A DNA stretch of 64,000 nt, from assembly GCA_025934255.1 (NCBI GenBank), contig JAICYJ010000006.1, forward strand, positions 1 to 64,000. Direction: 5' to 3'. Below the pieces are notes generated by a model. It saw nothing but the letters and a program-made list of their open reading frames with translations. It was not told where the DNA came from and did not search any database. Within the stretch, counting starts at the first letter, position 1; each line of letters opens with the position of its first letter. Both the position numbers and the translations under genes were made by a program. Below are positions 54,248 through 63,233 of this stretch, piece by piece. This DNA is from Thermoleophilia bacterium. Its GTDB lineage: Bacteria > Actinomycetota > Thermoleophilia > Gaiellales > JAICJC01.

Positions 54248-54400
54248 CTGCCGCATGGTTGAGCCAAACCGGATCGGCCATTCGGGTGGGATCCGGATTC
54301 TACAAGGTGGGCGGGCTCGGACCCGCTGCGAGGCGATACACAGGCCGTTGCGCTGCGCGACCGGCCGAAATCGGATAGCGGCCCACGCCGAGACGGTCGG

Positions 54401-54406
54401 TAGGAT
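54401..54406 (+). promoter_or_regulatory. -10 box of the MFS gene
   Basis: TAGGAT, nine bases before GTG 54416. Confidence 0.4.
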
Positions 54407-54415
54407 GCTGCCCCC

Positions 54416-55684
54416 GTGAGTTCCCCGACCTCGAGATCGCTCATGCGTGCGCTGGTTGGCCCGGGGGGAGCCGAGTTCCGGCGTTTCTGGCTCGCGACCG
54501 CCATCAGCGTGCTTGGCACCTGGATGGCCGCGATCGCCCTGGCCATCCGGATGTTCGACATGACCGGCTCACCGGGCTGGGTGTCCGCACTGCTGTTCGC
54601 CGAGTTCACGCCGGTGGTGCTGATCGGCTTCCTGGTCGGGGACCGGCTGAATCGGCTGCGCGTGCGGCGCAGCCTGGTCATCTGCGACATCGGCAGCGCC
54701 GCGGTGTTCGGGGCGCTGGCGCTGATCTCGACGCCGTGGGCGGTGGTCGCCCTGGCCGCGCTGGGCGGGGTCGGGGTCGGCGTGTTCCGGCCGCTGGCCA
54801 CGGCCGCCGTGCCGATGCTGGTGGCCGACGACGACCTCGAGGCCGCAAACGGCGCGCTTGGCTCGGTCGACCACACGATGACGTTTCTGGGCGAACTGGT
54901 CGGCGGCTTCCTGGTCGCCACCGTCGGCGCCGACCTGGCGCTAGGCCTGAACAGCGCCTCGTTCCTGGTCTCCGCGATCCTCGTCTCCAGCTGCGGGGCG
55001 CTGGCCGGCGCCGGGCGCACGGCAGCTCCCGATCCGACCGAGATCGGCTTGGCGAGAGGGTTTGCGCGCACCACGCTGGCTCGCATCCATGGCTCGCCGG
55101 TGCTGTTGCAGATCGCAATCGGCTGGACGATCGCCACCTTCGTGATCGGCGTGGTGCTGGCGGTGCAGGTGCCGCTGCTGCGCGGGACGTTCCATGCCTC
55201 GCCGACCGTGGTCGGCCTGCTGCTGGGCCTCGATGCGCTAGGCCTGGTGATGGGCAGCCTGGTGGCCGGATCGCGCCGATTCGGGCGGGCCGCCTACCCG
55301 CTGGCGCTGGCCGGCATCGGAGGCTGCGCCATGATCGTCGGCGCCGCGCCCGACATCGTGCTGGCGGCGCTGGGATTCACGCTTCTGGGCGTGTTCAACG
55401 GGTTTGCGCTGGTGCTCAACCGCACGCGCGTCGTCCGCGACACCGAGCCGGGCGAGCGGGCCGGGGTGATCTCGTTCCTGATCGCGCTCAGTGCCACCGG
55501 GCAGGCGGCCGGCACCATCTGCGGCGGCGCCCTGGCAACGGTGGTCTCCGAGCGCTGGGCGTTCGTCGCGTTTGGCCTGCTGACCCTGATCGTGGCCGCA
55601 CCCGCCGCGCTGATGGTGGGGCCGCGCGCAGAATGGCACCTGCAGCCCTCGCCGTGGCAGGCGAGACGCAAGCGGCGCCCATAA
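54416..55684 (+). CDS. Major facilitator superfamily permease (MFS_3-like)
   Basis: A 422-residue permease with about 12 hydrophobic segments. The start RRFWLATAISVLGTWMAAIALAIRMFDMTGSPGWVSALLF resembles the enterobactin exporter/MFS_3 group, in which the LGDRLNRLRVRRSLV loop (here VGDRLNRLRVRRSL) is the motif A equivalent. It is probably an exporter of a small molecule; no biosynthetic genes are nearby. Confidence 0.88.
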   Translation: MSSPTSRSLMRALVGPGGAEFRRFWLATAISVLGTWMAAIALAIRMFDMTGSPGWVSALLFAEFTPVVLIGFLVGDRLNRLRVRRSLVICDIGSAAVFGALALISTPWAVVALAALGGVGVGVFRPLATAAVPMLVADDDLEAANGALGSVDHTMTFLGELVGGFLVATVGADLALGLNSASFLVSAILVSSCGALAGAGRTAAPDPTEIGLARGFARTTLARIHGSPVLLQIAIGWTIATFVIGVVLAVQVPLLRGTFHASPTVVGLLLGLDALGLVMGSLVAGSRRFGRAAYPLALAGIGGCAMIVGAAPDIVLAALGFTLLGVFNGFALVLNRTRVVRDTEPGERAGVISFLIALSATGQAAGTICGGALATVVSERWAFVAFGLLTLIVAAPAALMVGPRAEWHLQPSPWQARRKRRP

Positions 55685-55774
55685 TTCGTCGCTTGCCAAA
55701 TCCTTACGATCAGATCATCGCCCATTTGCAATCCGGCCCTAGAACGAGGCACAGGGCACGATGGGTCAATCAGC
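55685..55774 (+). promoter_or_regulatory. Leader of the NlpC/P60 gene
   Basis: A 90-base gap with a TACGAT box near 55704 and about 65 bases of AT-richer leader. Cell-wall hydrolase genes in actinobacteria often carry c-di-AMP riboswitches, but this gap is too short for one and its motifs are absent. Confidence 0.3.
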
Positions 55775-56695
55775 ATGAAACACCAGACTCGATGGGCGCT
55801 CTTCGCACTGGCGTGCGTTGTTCCCGTGGCCATCCCGATGGTCGCCGCCACACCGGCGAACGCGGCTCGGATCCACGGCCAGCACGTGCGGCTATTGCGC
55901 ATGGGCGACCACGGCCCTTTGGTGGGGACGCTGCAACACCTCCTGAAGCTGCCGGTTGACGGCATCTTCGGGCGGCACACGCGGCGCGCCGTGAAGCAGT
56001 TCCAGCGTGGGCACCACCTGCTGGTGGACGGCCAGGTCGGCCCGCAAACCTGGAAGGCTTTGCTTCGGCACCGTCACAAGGCGGCACGGTCACGGCGCGC
56101 ACACGGCGACGGCATCCTGCGGCTGGGGGACCGCAGGCCTGCCGTGGCCCGTGTCCAGCGGATGCTGCACATCCGGGTCAATAGCCTGTACGACCGCCGG
56201 ACATGGCTGGCGGTGCGGCGGTTCCAGCGCCGGCACCACCTGCTGGTGGACGGCGAGGTCGGGCCGCAGACGATGCTGGCACTGCACCGGGCGTCGCGTG
56301 GCGGGAGCGGGAACCGGCACCCGTCCCACCATGCGACGCTGGGGACGCGGCTGGTGCGGGTGGCGAAGCGCTACGTCGGCGTCCGCTACCGCTGGGGCGG
56401 CGAGTCTCCCAGCCGCGGCTTTGACTGCTCCGGCCTCGTCCAGTACTCGTTCGCGCAGCTGGGCGTGTCGGTGCCCCGCGTCACCTACGACCAGTGGCAC
56501 GCCGGCAGGCACATCAGCCGCAGCCACCTGCGCCGCGGCGACCTCGTGTTCTTCCACCACCTCGGCCACGTCGGCATCTTCCTGGGCCACGGCTGGTTCC
56601 TGCACGCGCCGCGCACCGGCGAGCGCGTCCATGCGTCGTCGATGGGGAACGGCTGGTATGACCGGCACTACGACGGTGCCGTGCGCATCGGCTGA
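55775..56695 (+). CDS. Secreted NlpC/P60 endopeptidase with two peptidoglycan-binding domains
   Basis: A 306-residue exported cell-wall hydrolase. The signal peptide ends at ATPANAA (about 31). Two PG_binding_1 domains follow (about 40-97 and 113-170), each ending in a LLVDGQVGPQT-type motif. Residues about 190-306 are an NlpC/P60 domain with catalytic Cys in FDCSGLVQYSF and His in HLGHVGIFLG. It cleaves stem-peptide bonds in peptidoglycan. The sequence is unusually rich in Arg and His. Confidence 0.94.
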   Translation: MKHQTRWALFALACVVPVAIPMVAATPANAARIHGQHVRLLRMGDHGPLVGTLQHLLKLPVDGIFGRHTRRAVKQFQRGHHLLVDGQVGPQTWKALLRHRHKAARSRRAHGDGILRLGDRRPAVARVQRMLHIRVNSLYDRRTWLAVRRFQRRHHLLVDGEVGPQTMLALHRASRGGSGNRHPSHHATLGTRLVRVAKRYVGVRYRWGGESPSRGFDCSGLVQYSFAQLGVSVPRVTYDQWHAGRHISRSHLRRGDLVFFHHLGHVGIFLGHGWFLHAPRTGERVHASSMGNGWYDRHYDGAVRIG

Positions 56696-56705
56696 GCCGG
56701 CTCAG
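56692..56705. repeat. 14-bp palindrome spanning two convergent stop codons
   Basis: CTGAGCCGGCTCAG is its own reverse complement and contains the TGA of the NlpC/P60 gene on the plus strand and the TGA of pcrA on the minus strand. It has no T-tract, so terminator function is doubtful. Confidence 0.5.
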
Positions 56706-58888
56706 ATCTTGGTCAGCGGCGCGTAGCCGAGCACCAGACGGCGCTCGGAGCGGTCCTCGCGGAAACGCACCGTGACCGTGCCGTCGCCGGAGAGCGCGGT
56801 GACCACGCCCTCGCCCAGCGTGGCATGCGCCACCTCGTCGCCCAGCGAAAGGTCGATCCGCGGCAGCTCCGGCGCCTCGAAGGCCCGCCGCGGCGTGCCG
56901 GTGGCGGTGCTGCCGCCCTGCCCGGACGCGGCCCAGGCCGGCGCCTGCCGCTCCCACTCGATGCCCTCCGACGGAAGCTCCTCCAGGAACCGCGACGAGC
57001 GGTTGAACCCGCGCGCGCCGAAGATGGTGCGGGCGCGAGCGTAGGTGAGCGTGAGCGTGCGCCGCGCGCGGGTCATGCCCACGTAGCAGAGCCGGCGCTC
57101 CTCGCCCTCGTTGCCCTCGTCCAGCGAGCGCTGGTGTGGGAACAGCCCCTCCTCGAGGCCGATCATGAACACGACCGGGAACTCGAGCCCCTTGGCGTTG
57201 TGCAGCGTCATCAGCGTCACCCGGCCGCGGTCCTCGTCGATCGCGTCCTGATCGGTGTACAGCGAGATCTCCTGCAGGAACGCGCTCATCCGCGACGACT
57301 CCTCCACCTGCTCGCCGCGCTGGTCGAACTCGCGGGCCACGCCCACCAGCTCGCGCAGGTTCTCGAGCCGGCCCTGCGACTCGATCGTGCGCTCCGCCTC
57401 GAGCATCTCGGCGTAGCCGCTCTCCAGCAGCACCCGCTCCATCAGGTCGCCCACCGGGGCGGCATCGGCGCCGTCTCGGAGCTCCTCGATCAGCTCCCGG
57501 AAGCGGGTCACGCTGGAGGCGGCGGCCGCGCCCAGCGGCGCCGCCTCCACGTCCAGCATGGCGTCCCACAGCGTCACGCCCAGCGCCCGCGAGTGCGCGC
57601 TCAGCCGATCCAGGGAGGTGTTGCCGATGCCGCGCCGGGGCTGGTTCACGATCCGCCGCAGCGACACCTCGTCGGACGGGTTGTCGAGCACCTGCAGGTA
57701 GGCGATCAGGTCCTTCACCTCGGCCCGCTCGTAGAACTTGGGTCCGCCCACCACCCGGTAGTCGATGCCCTGGCGGGTGAGCAGGTCCTCCAGCACCCGC
57801 GACTGGGCGTTCATGCGGTAGAAGACCGCGATCTCGCTGGGATTGGCGCCGTCGTCAAGCGCCGACTGGATGCGGCCGGCCACGTACCGGGCCTCGGCGT
57901 GCTCGTCCTCGGCCTCGACCACCCGCACCACGTCGCCGGCGCCGAGGTCCGACCACAGCCGCTTCGGCTTGCGATCGCGATTGTGCTCGATCACGCTGTT
58001 GGCGGCGTCCAGGATCGTCTGGGTGGAGCGGTAGTTCTGCTCGAGCGCGATCACGACGGCGTTCGGGAAATCCTGCTCGAACTCGCTGATGTTGCGGATG
58101 TCGGCGCCGCGGAAGGCGTAGATCGACTGATCCTGGTCGCCCACCACCGCCAGGTTGCGGTGCTTCTCGGCCAGGATCGAGACCAGCTTGAACTGGGCGT
58201 GGTTGGTGTCCTGGTACTCGTCGACCATCACGTAGCGGAACGCCTGCTGCCAGTGGCGCCGCGCCTCGGGCACCCGCTCCAGCAGTAACACGGTCTTCAT
58301 GATCAGGTCGTCGAAGTCCATCGCGTTGGCCTCCGACAGCCGCCGCTCGTAGAGGTCGTAGACCGAGGCCACCGCCTCCTCGAAGAAGCCACCCACCTGT
58401 TCCCGGTAGAGCTCGGCGGTCAGCAACCGGTCCTTGGCGTGGGAAATGGCGCCGTGCACGGCCCGCGGCACGAACCGCTTGGGATCCTTCCCCAGGTCCT
58501 CGATGCAGCTCTTCACCAGCCGCACCTGGTCGGCCTGGTCGTAGATCGTGAAGTTCGACCGGTACCCGATCAGCTCGGCGTCGCGGCGCAGCATGCGCCC
58601 GCAGGCGGAGTGGAACGTCATCACCCACATGCGGGCGGCGATGCGGCCGCCCACCAGCTGCTGCACACGCTCCTTCATCTCGGTCGCGGCGCGGTTGGTG
58701 AAGGTGATCGCAAGCACCTCGGTGGGCGAGGCCAGCTCCTGGTCGATCAGGTGCGCGATGCGGTGGGTGAGCACGCGCGTCTTGCCGGAACCGGCCCCCG
58801 CCACCACCAGCAGCGGGCCCTCCGTGCACAGCACCGCCTCGCGCTGCTGGGGATTCAGGGCCTCCAGCGTGGCCGCGGGGGCCGCCAT
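56702..58888 (-). CDS. pcrA: ATP-dependent DNA helicase PcrA/UvrD
   Basis: A 728-residue superfamily 1A helicase acting in nucleotide excision and replication repair. Motif I AGAGSGKT near residue 29, motif II VDEYQDTN, motif III GDQDQSIYAFRGAD, motif IV EQNYRST, motif V VTLMTLHNAKGLEF, motif VI VGMTRARRTLTL. A C-terminal region with the VAHATLGEGVV segment is the PcrA-type RNA polymerase-binding Tudor domain. ATG 58888 starts at the family N-terminus (TLEALNPQQREAV). Confidence 0.95.
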   Translation of the reverse strand: MAAPAATLEALNPQQREAVLCTEGPLLVVAGAGSGKTRVLTHRIAHLIDQELASPTEVLAITFTNRAATEMKERVQQLVGGRIAARMWVMTFHSACGRMLRRDAELIGYRSNFTIYDQADQVRLVKSCIEDLGKDPKRFVPRAVHGAISHAKDRLLTAELYREQVGGFFEEAVASVYDLYERRLSEANAMDFDDLIMKTVLLLERVPEARRHWQQAFRYVMVDEYQDTNHAQFKLVSILAEKHRNLAVVGDQDQSIYAFRGADIRNISEFEQDFPNAVVIALEQNYRSTQTILDAANSVIEHNRDRKPKRLWSDLGAGDVVRVVEAEDEHAEARYVAGRIQSALDDGANPSEIAVFYRMNAQSRVLEDLLTRQGIDYRVVGGPKFYERAEVKDLIAYLQVLDNPSDEVSLRRIVNQPRRGIGNTSLDRLSAHSRALGVTLWDAMLDVEAAPLGAAAASSVTRFRELIEELRDGADAAPVGDLMERVLLESGYAEMLEAERTIESQGRLENLRELVGVAREFDQRGEQVEESSRMSAFLQEISLYTDQDAIDEDRGRVTLMTLHNAKGLEFPVVFMIGLEEGLFPHQRSLDEGNEGEERRLCYVGMTRARRTLTLTYARARTIFGARGFNRSSRFLEELPSEGIEWERQAPAWAASGQGGSTATGTPRRAFEAPELPRIDLSLGDEVAHATLGEGVVTALSGDGTVTVRFREDRSERRLVLGYAPLTKI

Positions 58889-58941
58889 CAGCCGGCGCTC
58901 GTTTCGGGTGCTGCGGCGGCTGAAGCGAGGGTCACAAAGGG

Positions 58942-58947
58942 ATTCTA
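58942..58947 (-). promoter_or_regulatory. -10 box of pcrA
   Basis: TAGAAT on the minus strand, about 53 bases ahead of ATG 58888, so this mRNA would have a normal leader. Confidence 0.4.
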
Positions 58948-59012
58948 GTTGCCGCCCCGGGAGCACCGGGCGGGCGCGTCCCAGACGCCCCCCGGTGCCC
59001 GGCTGGAACCAT

Positions 59013-61598
59013 CTAACCCACCCGCACCGTCACGCTGCGGCTGGTGCCGGTCGCGTTACCTGCGGTGGCGGCCGCCACCACCCGGAACACGTAGCGGCCG
59101 CTGACGCGGGGCAGCAACGTCGCAGTGAACCGCGAACGGGCGCTGAGGTGCGGTGTGGAGACCGTCACCCATCCCCGCCTGGTCAGCAGCTGCACCCGCA
59201 CGGCTGCGCCCGGGTGGGCCGGCCGCACGCTGCCGGACAGGTGGATCGTGCCGCCGCGGCGCACCCGCGACCGGGCCGCCGACAGGCTCACGCGCTGTCC
59301 CACGACGACGGTGCGGACGTCGCTCTCGGCCTCGCTCCCCACGATCACCACGCGGTAGTCGGTGGTGGTGCGGGGACGCACGGTCCAGGAGGCATCACCA
59401 TCGGCGCCGGTCACCCGCACGCCCGCGTCGGAGAACCCGGCCTGCCCGGCCGGGCGGCTCTCCAGCCGCAGGCTGGTGCCGGCCAGCGGATTGCCGTTGG
59501 CGGTAGCCCGGTAGCGCAGCCGCGCCGAGCCGCCGGCGGTGATGCGCGACGGGACGGACAGCGCCGACAGCGCCACCAGCGCCGGGTCGGCCACCGCAAA
59601 CTGCCACATGACCGGTCCGGCCACGTTGCCGGACGTGTCTGCCACGGTCACGGCGACCGTGTGCACGCCCGCGCCGAGGTTCCCCGGCGCGTAGACGAAG
59701 TGGCCGGAGCCGAAGCTGCCCCAGGACGTCACGTCAGAGCCGTCGACGGTCACCCGCAGCGTGTCGTTGTCGACGCCTGTGCCGTCGTCGCTGACCGCAA
59801 ACCCGATCGGGGTCGCCCCCACCACCGTCGTTCCCGGCAGCGGGCTGCGCTGGGCGATCACGGGCGGCGTCTCGTCGCGCACCTGGAACGACCAGGAAAG
59901 CAGCGGGGACACGTTCCCGGATCGGTCGCTGGCACGCGCGGAGACGGTGTGGCTGCCGTAGCCGAGCGGATCCGCCGGCACGTAGGCGAAGCGGCCGCCC
60001 GCCAGCACCCCGCGGGCGGTCACGTCGCGGCCGTCCACGGTCAGCGAGATCGAGGCCGGATCCAGCCCGGTGCCCGCGTCGGAGACGGCGAACGAGATCG
60101 CCGGGGTGCGGTCGGCGCACGCGGATCCGTCATCGGGACGCACGTCGCCCAGCACCGGCGGCGTCGCGTCGATCACGTCGAAGCCCCACTGCTGGGGCGC
60201 CATCGCGTTGCCGTAGCGATCCGACGCGGAGACGCTGATCGTGTGGTGGCCGTAGGCCAGGTCGGCCGCCGGGACGTAGCCAAAGTGGCCGTCGATCAGC
60301 GTGCCGAACGGCGCCACGTCCGACCCGTCGAGCAGCACGTGCAGCGTCGCCGGATCGATGCCGCTGCCGTCGTCGGCGAGCGTGAAGGCAAGCGGCGGGC
60401 GGCGCAGCTCGCCGCCGCTGCCGGCCAGCGGTGCGGCGTTGCTCAGCACCGGCGGCAGCGCATCCACCACCCGGAACGTCCAGAATCCGTCCCGGTGGTT
60501 GCCGGCCTGGTCGGTGGCGCTCCAGGTGACGGTGTGGACGCCGAAGGCGAGGTCGGCCGGTGGCTGGTAGAAGGCATCCGCGCCGCTGACCGCCATCGGC
60601 TGGCCGTCCACCCACGCCTGGAAGTCGGACAGGCCGCTGGGGCCGGGGTCGACGGAGAAGCTGACCACCGGCTGTCGCTGCGTGGTGTCGGCCGGCGCCG
60701 TCGCCATCGCGGTGGGTGCGTGGCTGTCGACGCGGGTCGTGAATGGCACCTCAACCGCCTCGCCGGCGGCGTCGGCCACCCGCACCACGAGGTCATGGCT
60801 GCCGTCGGTCAGGTGCGACGGAGTCAGGCAGAGACCGTGCATGTAGCTGGGGTCGCCGGGCTGCGCCACGGCGCCGACGGCCAGCGCGTGCGAGTCCAGC
60901 ACCGAGGCCAGGTTGTCGCGCAGCTGGGACGAGGCCACGCCGGAGCCGGCGTCGGATGCCGACACGGTGGCGCAGACGGCCTGCGCCTGGTTCAGCCACT
61001 GCCCCGAGGCAAGCGGGCCGGTCACGGTCGCGAGCGGCGCGGTGTCGTCGCGGAGCAGGGCTTCCATCGATACCACCCGCAAGTTGTTCGACCACTTGTT
61101 GCTGAAGGAGTGGTCGGCGAGGCTGGTCAGGAACAGGCCGACGTTGCTGTTTCCGGCCGGGATCTTCCAGCTGGCGGTGCCGTCATCGGAGGCTGTGTGC
61201 AGCTGCGGCTGCGACGCGTAGGCGAAGTTGCGCAGGCGCGCCTTCATGAAGACGCGGGTATCGGCCGTGGTCGCGTAGCTGACCGTGACCGAGCCGGAGG
61301 CGATCGAGACGGTGGGAGGCGTCTCCCAAGACCAGAAGGCCAGGCCTCCGGCCCTGACGTCGCCACGCGCGAACAGGCGCAGCGACGTCGGCGCCGGCAC
61401 GTCGGCGTCGGCGCAGGGCCCGGGCCGGCTGCTGAACGAGCACCCCCAGAAGCCGCCGTCGTGGCTCAGCGTCCAGCCATCGGTGCTCTTGGAGGTATCC
61501 ATGGCCATGTGGTAGGTGCCGGCCAGCGCGGGCGGCGCGATCGCAAGCGGCGCGGCCAGCGCGGCGGCAGAGCAGAGCATCAGGAGCAGACGTTTCAC
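59013..61598 (-). CDS. Large secreted protein with four tandem Ig-like repeats
   Basis: An 861-residue exported protein. The signal peptide ends near ALAG (about 27). An N-terminal domain (about 30-195) looks like a lectin or heterotrimeric beta-sandwich (SLRLFARGDVRAGGLAFWSW). Four repeats of about 95 residues follow (about 300-690), each beginning with APTA or PPVL-type turns and ending in HT(V/I)...A.D..GN....W.F.V.D, the bacterial Ig-like pattern. The C-terminal 160 residues are two more beta domains ending in a VTVRVG strand. No enzyme or sortase motif. Probably a cell-surface or secreted adhesin-like protein. Confidence 0.85.
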   Translation of the reverse strand: MKRLLLMLCSAAALAAPLAIAPPALAGTYHMAMDTSKSTDGWTLSHDGGFWGCSFSSRPGPCADADVPAPTSLRLFARGDVRAGGLAFWSWETPPTVSIASGSVTVSYATTADTRVFMKARLRNFAYASQPQLHTASDDGTASWKIPAGNSNVGLFLTSLADHSFSNKWSNNLRVVSMEALLRDDTAPLATVTGPLASGQWLNQAQAVCATVSASDAGSGVASSQLRDNLASVLDSHALAVGAVAQPGDPSYMHGLCLTPSHLTDGSHDLVVRVADAAGEAVEVPFTTRVDSHAPTAMATAPADTTQRQPVVSFSVDPGPSGLSDFQAWVDGQPMAVSGADAFYQPPADLAFGVHTVTWSATDQAGNHRDGFWTFRVVDALPPVLSNAAPLAGSGGELRRPPLAFTLADDGSGIDPATLHVLLDGSDVAPFGTLIDGHFGYVPAADLAYGHHTISVSASDRYGNAMAPQQWGFDVIDATPPVLGDVRPDDGSACADRTPAISFAVSDAGTGLDPASISLTVDGRDVTARGVLAGGRFAYVPADPLGYGSHTVSARASDRSGNVSPLLSWSFQVRDETPPVIAQRSPLPGTTVVGATPIGFAVSDDGTGVDNDTLRVTVDGSDVTSWGSFGSGHFVYAPGNLGAGVHTVAVTVADTSGNVAGPVMWQFAVADPALVALSALSVPSRITAGGSARLRYRATANGNPLAGTSLRLESRPAGQAGFSDAGVRVTGADGDASWTVRPRTTTDYRVVIVGSEAESDVRTVVVGQRVSLSAARSRVRRGGTIHLSGSVRPAHPGAAVRVQLLTRRGWVTVSTPHLSARSRFTATLLPRVSGRYVFRVVAAATAGNATGTSRSVTVRVG

Positions 61599-61699
61599 GG
61601 AGCCGGGGTCCTTTCGGGGCGGAGCGGGTTGACCGGCTCATGGTGATCGCGGACGCCGTCACGGATCCAGACCCGATCGTCGCCGAAGCCGTGACGAAC

Positions 61700-61720
61700 C
61701 TGTCACGACTGCCGTGACAG
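61700..61720. promoter_or_regulatory. Operator-like inverted repeat CTGTCACG-n5-CGTGACAG
   Basis: A perfect 8-bp inverted repeat with a five-base centre in the divergent gap between the Ig-repeat gene and the HAD-like gene, 16 bases before the latter's -10 box. An extra GTGAC stands at 61691-61695. It suits binding by a dimeric repressor or activator; the regulator is unknown. Confidence 0.5.
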
Positions 61721-61735
61721 ATGGCGGCTCGGGAC

Positions 61736-61741
61736 TACCCT
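61736..61741 (+). promoter_or_regulatory. -10 box of the HAD-like gene
   Basis: TACCCT, seven bases before GTG 61749. Confidence 0.45.
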
Positions 61742-61748
61742 GCGGCCC

Positions 61749-62357
61749 GTGGATGCGGTCATCTTTGCGGAGGACGCGCTCGCCCCGGGCGATCGCCTGT
61801 GGAACGACGCCGTGGAGCACCTGGCCCGCAAGCTGGGCCGGGTGACGCCGCTCGATCCGGCCACGGTGTCCGACGACCGCTGCGTGGCGCTGCAGCAGCT
61901 GGAGGCATGGGCCGGCGAGGAGGTGTCGAGCTGGCAGCTGGAGCTGGCCCGCTTCTACGAGGAGCACATCCCGGTCTACGTGCGCCCCGACCCGGCCCTG
62001 AACGGCGTTGTGCGGCAGATGTCGGCGGCCGGCGTGCGGATCGCCGCCTGGTCACCCGGCCCGGCCGAGGTGGGCGCGATCGTGAGCCACTTCCTGGGGC
62101 TGTCGCGGAGGTTCGAGCTGGAGCGGGTCGAGGCCAGCCACGCCGGTCCCGTCAACCTGATCGCGGAGCTGGGGCTGGACCCCGAGGCGGCCCTGGTGGT
62201 GTCGGCCTCGCCGCACGTGATCGCTGAGGCCAAGCACGCCGGCGCCGCCACCGCCGCCGCCGTCTGGACGGGTGGATCCCGCGAAGACCTGCTGGCCGTG
62301 CTGCCGAGCTACCTGGCCGAGACGCCCCACGAGCTGCCCGCGCTCGTCGCCGGCTGA
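61749..62357 (+). CDS. HAD-fold protein lacking catalytic residues
   Basis: A 202-residue protein with the fold pattern of a haloacid dehalogenase-type phosphatase (cap helices after residue 15, then a core strand at AAWSPGPAEV and a late helix VIAEAKHAGAATAAAVW). Motif I, normally DxDGT, reads FAEDAL: the nucleophile aspartate is Ala. The acidic motif IV is replaced by VVSASPH. It is therefore probably not an active phosphatase. It ends next to the convergent thrB stop with no gap. The function is unknown; a regulatory or binding role is possible. Confidence 0.7.
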   Translation: MDAVIFAEDALAPGDRLWNDAVEHLARKLGRVTPLDPATVSDDRCVALQQLEAWAGEEVSSWQLELARFYEEHIPVYVRPDPALNGVVRQMSAAGVRIAAWSPGPAEVGAIVSHFLGLSRRFELERVEASHAGPVNLIAELGLDPEAALVVSASPHVIAEAKHAGAATAAAVWTGGSREDLLAVLPSYLAETPHELPALVAG

Positions 62358-63233
62358 TCAGTCGATCGAAACGCCCTGCTCGGCAACCGCGACCGCGCGC
62401 GCGGACGCACCGCTGAGCCCGGCGAGACGCCCGGCCACGCCCTGCTCAGAGCCGGGCAGGCACCACACGAGCACGCTCGGTCCGGCGCCCGAGAGGGTCG
62501 CTCCCAGCACGGCGTGGTCGCCGGCCACGCGCTCACGCACCGCCGACAGCAGCGGCGCCAGCGGCGCCCGGTAGGGCTCGTGCAGGCGGTCGTCGAGCGC
62601 GTCGCCGAGCAGGTCGGCATCCCCCGACCCCAGCGCGGCCACCAGCAGGGCCGCCCGCGCGGCGTTGTGCACGGCGTCGGCGTGCGGCACCTGATCCGGC
62701 AGCGCCGCCCGCGCCTGGTCGGTCGACAGGCGCCGCTTGGCCACCACCGTCACGAACCCGGCCTCCGGGACGCCGAAGCCGATCGCGGACACCCCGCCGG
62801 CGCCGGTCCAGGCCAGCGTGAGACCGCCATTCAGGGCCGCCGCGACGTTGTCGGGGTGCCCCTCCAGCTCGGTCGCCAGGCCCAGCAGGTCGCGCGGCGG
62901 CCGGTCGTGCCAGGCGTCGGCCGCCACCAGGCCGGCCACGATCGTGGCCGCGCTCGAGCCGAGGCCGCGCGCGAACGGCACCTCGTTGTGCATGTCGAAG
63001 GACAGCCCGGCCGGATCGCCGCCGGCGGCCACGAACGCGCGCAGGAACAGGTTGTCCAGGCCCGCCGGAGCCTCACCGGCGCCCTCCCCTGCCACCGTCA
63101 CCTGCATCTCGGATCCCGCCGCCGCGCTGATCTCGACCCGGTTTCGGATGTCCAGCGCCAGCGCCAGGCAGTCGAACCCGGGGCCGAGGTTGGCCGAGGA
63201 GGCGGGCGCGCTCACGACCAGCGCGTCAGACAA
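62358..63233 (-). CDS. thrB: Homoserine kinase
   Basis: A 291-residue GHMP kinase that phosphorylates homoserine in threonine synthesis. The ATP loop is [17 protein letters not shown] around residues 84-100, and the N-terminal [16 protein letters not shown] and the C-terminal [10 protein letters not shown] motifs are typical. Its start overlaps the thrC stop by eight bases. Order thrC-thrB on the minus strand. Confidence 0.95.
   Translation of the reverse strand: MSDALVVSAPASSANLGPGFDCLALALDIRNRVEISAAAGSEMQVTVAGEGAGEAPAGLDNLFLRAFVAAGGDPAGLSFDMHNEVPFARGLGSSAATIVAGLVAADAWHDRPPRDLLGLATELEGHPDNVAAALNGGLTLAWTGAGGVSAIGFGVPEAGFVTVVAKRRLSTDQARAALPDQVPHADAVHNAARAALLVAALGSGDADLLGDALDDRLHEPYRAPLAPLLSAVRERVAGDHAVLGATLSGAGPSVLVWCLPGSEQGVAGRLAGLSGASARAVAVAEQGVSID

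Noticed and set aside
56692..56705. The stop-codon palindrome as a bidirectional terminator
   Set aside because: The 14 bases are self-complementary without a loop or T-tract, so a stable RNA hairpin is unlikely.
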